Shown here: positions 48,001-51,000 of the stretch, in pieces | How the letters are laid out: each line of letters starts with the position of its first letter | Numbering within the stretch: the first letter of the stretch is position 1 | Origin: Branchinecta lynchi | Lineage: Eukaryota; Arthropoda; Branchiopoda; Anostraca; Branchinectidae | NCBI GenBank assembly: GCA_023053575.1 | Contig: JAKZAP010000004.1 | Coordinates: 16,441,624-16,505,623 of the forward strand | Reading direction: 5' to 3' | Length of the DNA stretch: 64,000 nucleotides | The notes under the pieces: generated by a model | The model's input: the letters and a program-made list of their open reading frames with translations, nothing else | Told to the model about the DNA's origin: nothing | The model's database searches: none | Program-made: the position numbers and the translations under genes

Positions 48001-51000
48001 GAATCCCTCCACTTACATTTTGGGATCCCAAAAATACCAAATTTTTCCGGATTCCCCCACTCTCCGCTCCCCCCCCCCCCCTCACATGCTCGGATCGCGG
48101 AAGTGACTATTTTCAACTTAATCATCTGGGGTCCCTGATATGCCTGCCAGGTGTCATCGTCCTAGCTTATGTGGAAGTACCCGAACTAGCAAAACCTGGA
48201 CAGACCGACCGATCGACGGACGGACAGAAATTGCGATCGCTATAGGGCACTTTGCCAAAGGGAAAAAACGAATTCATCATATCTCTTTTCCCCAATTGTG
48301 AGCATCTAATCGGCTTCAGATACAACTTTTTAACTTTAAAATTTTTTGGTTTCCGGTTTTAGCCAGATTCCGGGCGAACTATATGTCTGGGTAGGAATGA
48401 TGAAGTTCAGACTCTTTAGAACCAAGGCCTACAGTACCCAGTGTGCAGTTTTTGGGATCCCAAAAGGTACGTGGAGGGATACCTTTGACTTCGTAAAAGT
48501 TGTCCGTCCGTCTGTGTGCACGTAATTCTCAAAGGGAATGAGATATTTTGATGAAACTTGCCGTAAGGGTTCTTTGATCGAAGGACAGGTAGAGTTCGTA
48601 GATGGGCTCTGTAGCCCTACTTTTCGGGGTGGGGGAGGGGGTTCAAGTTAAGGAGCAAACAAAACAATTTTAAACAGCAAATGAGATAGTCAATTAGGGG
48701 TAGGAAGACATGCTGAACACGAATATGAAAATCGTTTTCTCGCCTGACAAGTAGTTCGTCCGGAATCCGGCCCAAACCGGAAATTTTGTGAAAAGTAAAA
48801 GTTTTATTGAAGTTGATTAGATGTCCGATTTCGAGGTAAGAAGACATACTGAACATTTCTTTCTCGTCGGACAAGTAGTTCGCAAGGAATCTGGTCAAAA
48901 ACGGAAAATTTCTCAAGAGTAAAAGTTTTATCTGAAGTTGATTAAACGTCCATTTACGGGTAAGAAGGCATGCTGAATCCATATATGACAATCATTTCTA
49001 CTAGGATATATAGTTCCCCCGGAACATAGTATGTACTGCATATCCTCCTATGACAAACAGTAAGTATTATTACGATAATCTTCACACAGAAAATTAGTGG
49101 TAGAAATGGGAAGACGATATGAAGTCGTATCAACCTCTAGAGAGGATGATATGAAGTCATCAGCTACCAGAGAGGATGATATGAAGTCATCAGTCTCCAG
49201 AGTTTGTCGAAGTTATAACACGTGGCCTATGAATACACAAGGCCTACTGAATTTCTGGTCTTTACTTGACTTTCTCCATAGTATGGACCAAGCACAGTAA
49301 ACCAAAAAGATCAATTTAGAATGTAAGATCTTCAAAACTCAAACCACTTGATCAAGGAATTATAAACAGTACCGATAAGTCGTTTTTTCCCCAGATTTCA
49401 AATGAACTAATATTACCTTAAATTACCTTAAATCGCACTTCCAGCGAGATAAGGTGGTGTTAGCCTCCTGTAGAGTCTCTCGCTGTTGGCGGCTTGATTG
49501 TCAGATCGTTGTTGTAACATCGGCTCACTGGCACTCCAGTGTAGCCGGCATTGATTGGTTGATAAATCTTGTTGTCACATCGGCTCACTGGAATCCCAGT
49601 GCAGCCGACATTCAGCATTTCGCCAGTCCTCGTCCACGCCCCTCTTGAAGCCATCCAGGGTAGCAGCGTTGATAGTTTTTTTCGGAAAGGCTGTTCCAGA
49701 GTGGAACACTCCGTACAGAGAAAAAACTGTGCCGCTCGCGTCGTTTACAGCTGGTCAGTTGGAGCTTCTTGGAATGGCCTCTCGTCGACTTTGATTGGGA
49801 GCTCTCGAATACCCCAGGAATAATGTCGGAGTCTAACAGCTTTTTTACCATCAGGACGTCGCCGCGTTTACGTCGATACGAGAGGCTGGGAAGCTTCAGT
49901 ACCCTCAACCGTTCGTGGTATTCTAGGGCTTTTAGTTGTGGTGACATCTTAGTGGCTCTTCTTTGCACTCCCTCTAGGGCTTTGGCATCCATTTTGTGGT
50001 GGGGTGATGCAACAATCATGCCGTACTCAAGGTGGGGTCTCACAAGCGCAGTATAAAGCTTCTTAATGATCACAGGCTTCCTAGAGGTGATGGTCCTTTT
50101 GACAAGTCCAAGTGCTCTGTTTCCTTTAGCAACTTGGTGGCGAGTGTGGGGATGAAATTTAAACTGGTTGTCAATTGTGACACCCAGGTCCCTTTCCTCC
50201 TCCACACTTTCTAGGTCAATGTGGTTTTTGGATCCATTCAACATGGTGTACGTATATTGAGGGTTCTTAGGTCCAAGGTGAAGTACTTTACACTTCGCAG
50301 CATTGAACTCCAAAAGCCACAGAGATGACCAGTTGGAAAGAGCATCAAGGTCAGCTTGCAGTTCAGATGTTTGTTTGTTGTTGGCAACAGGACCGAAGAG
50401 TTTTGAGTCATCAGCAAAGAGTGTAAGGGTGTTATGTACAACAGAGGGACAATCATTTATATAGATGCTGAATAACGTTGGCCCAAGCTTGGTGCCTTGC
50501 GGAACGCCACTCAATACTGGGCTTGGGTCGGAGAAGGATTGTGAGCCATGACTATTGTAAATCATCACCCTCTGTGTACGTCCAGTCAAGAAAGACTCTA
50601 TCCATTCTACAACATCAGGATGTAAATGATATCTGGACAGTTTATAAAGAAGGTAAGCATGAACAACCTTATCGAACGCCTTGGCCTGGTCAAGCAAAAT
50701 AAGATCCACTGGAAGCCCCTCATCAATGAGTTTGGTTACTATGTCATAAGACTGAACAAGATTGGTCTCAACTGACCGACCTTTTCTGAAACCATGCTGT
50801 CCTCCATACAATAGTTTATTCTTGTCAAGGTGGTTAATGATTGCATCATTGATGATTCCTTCCATGACTTTTGAAGGCACAGATGTAAGACTTATAGGTC
50901 GGTAGTTCTGGGCCTGATTTTTTTGCCCTTTCTTGAAGACTGGCATAATGTTGGCTGACTTCCAGTCCAATGGAACAGACTTGCTTGCCATGGAGGTCTG

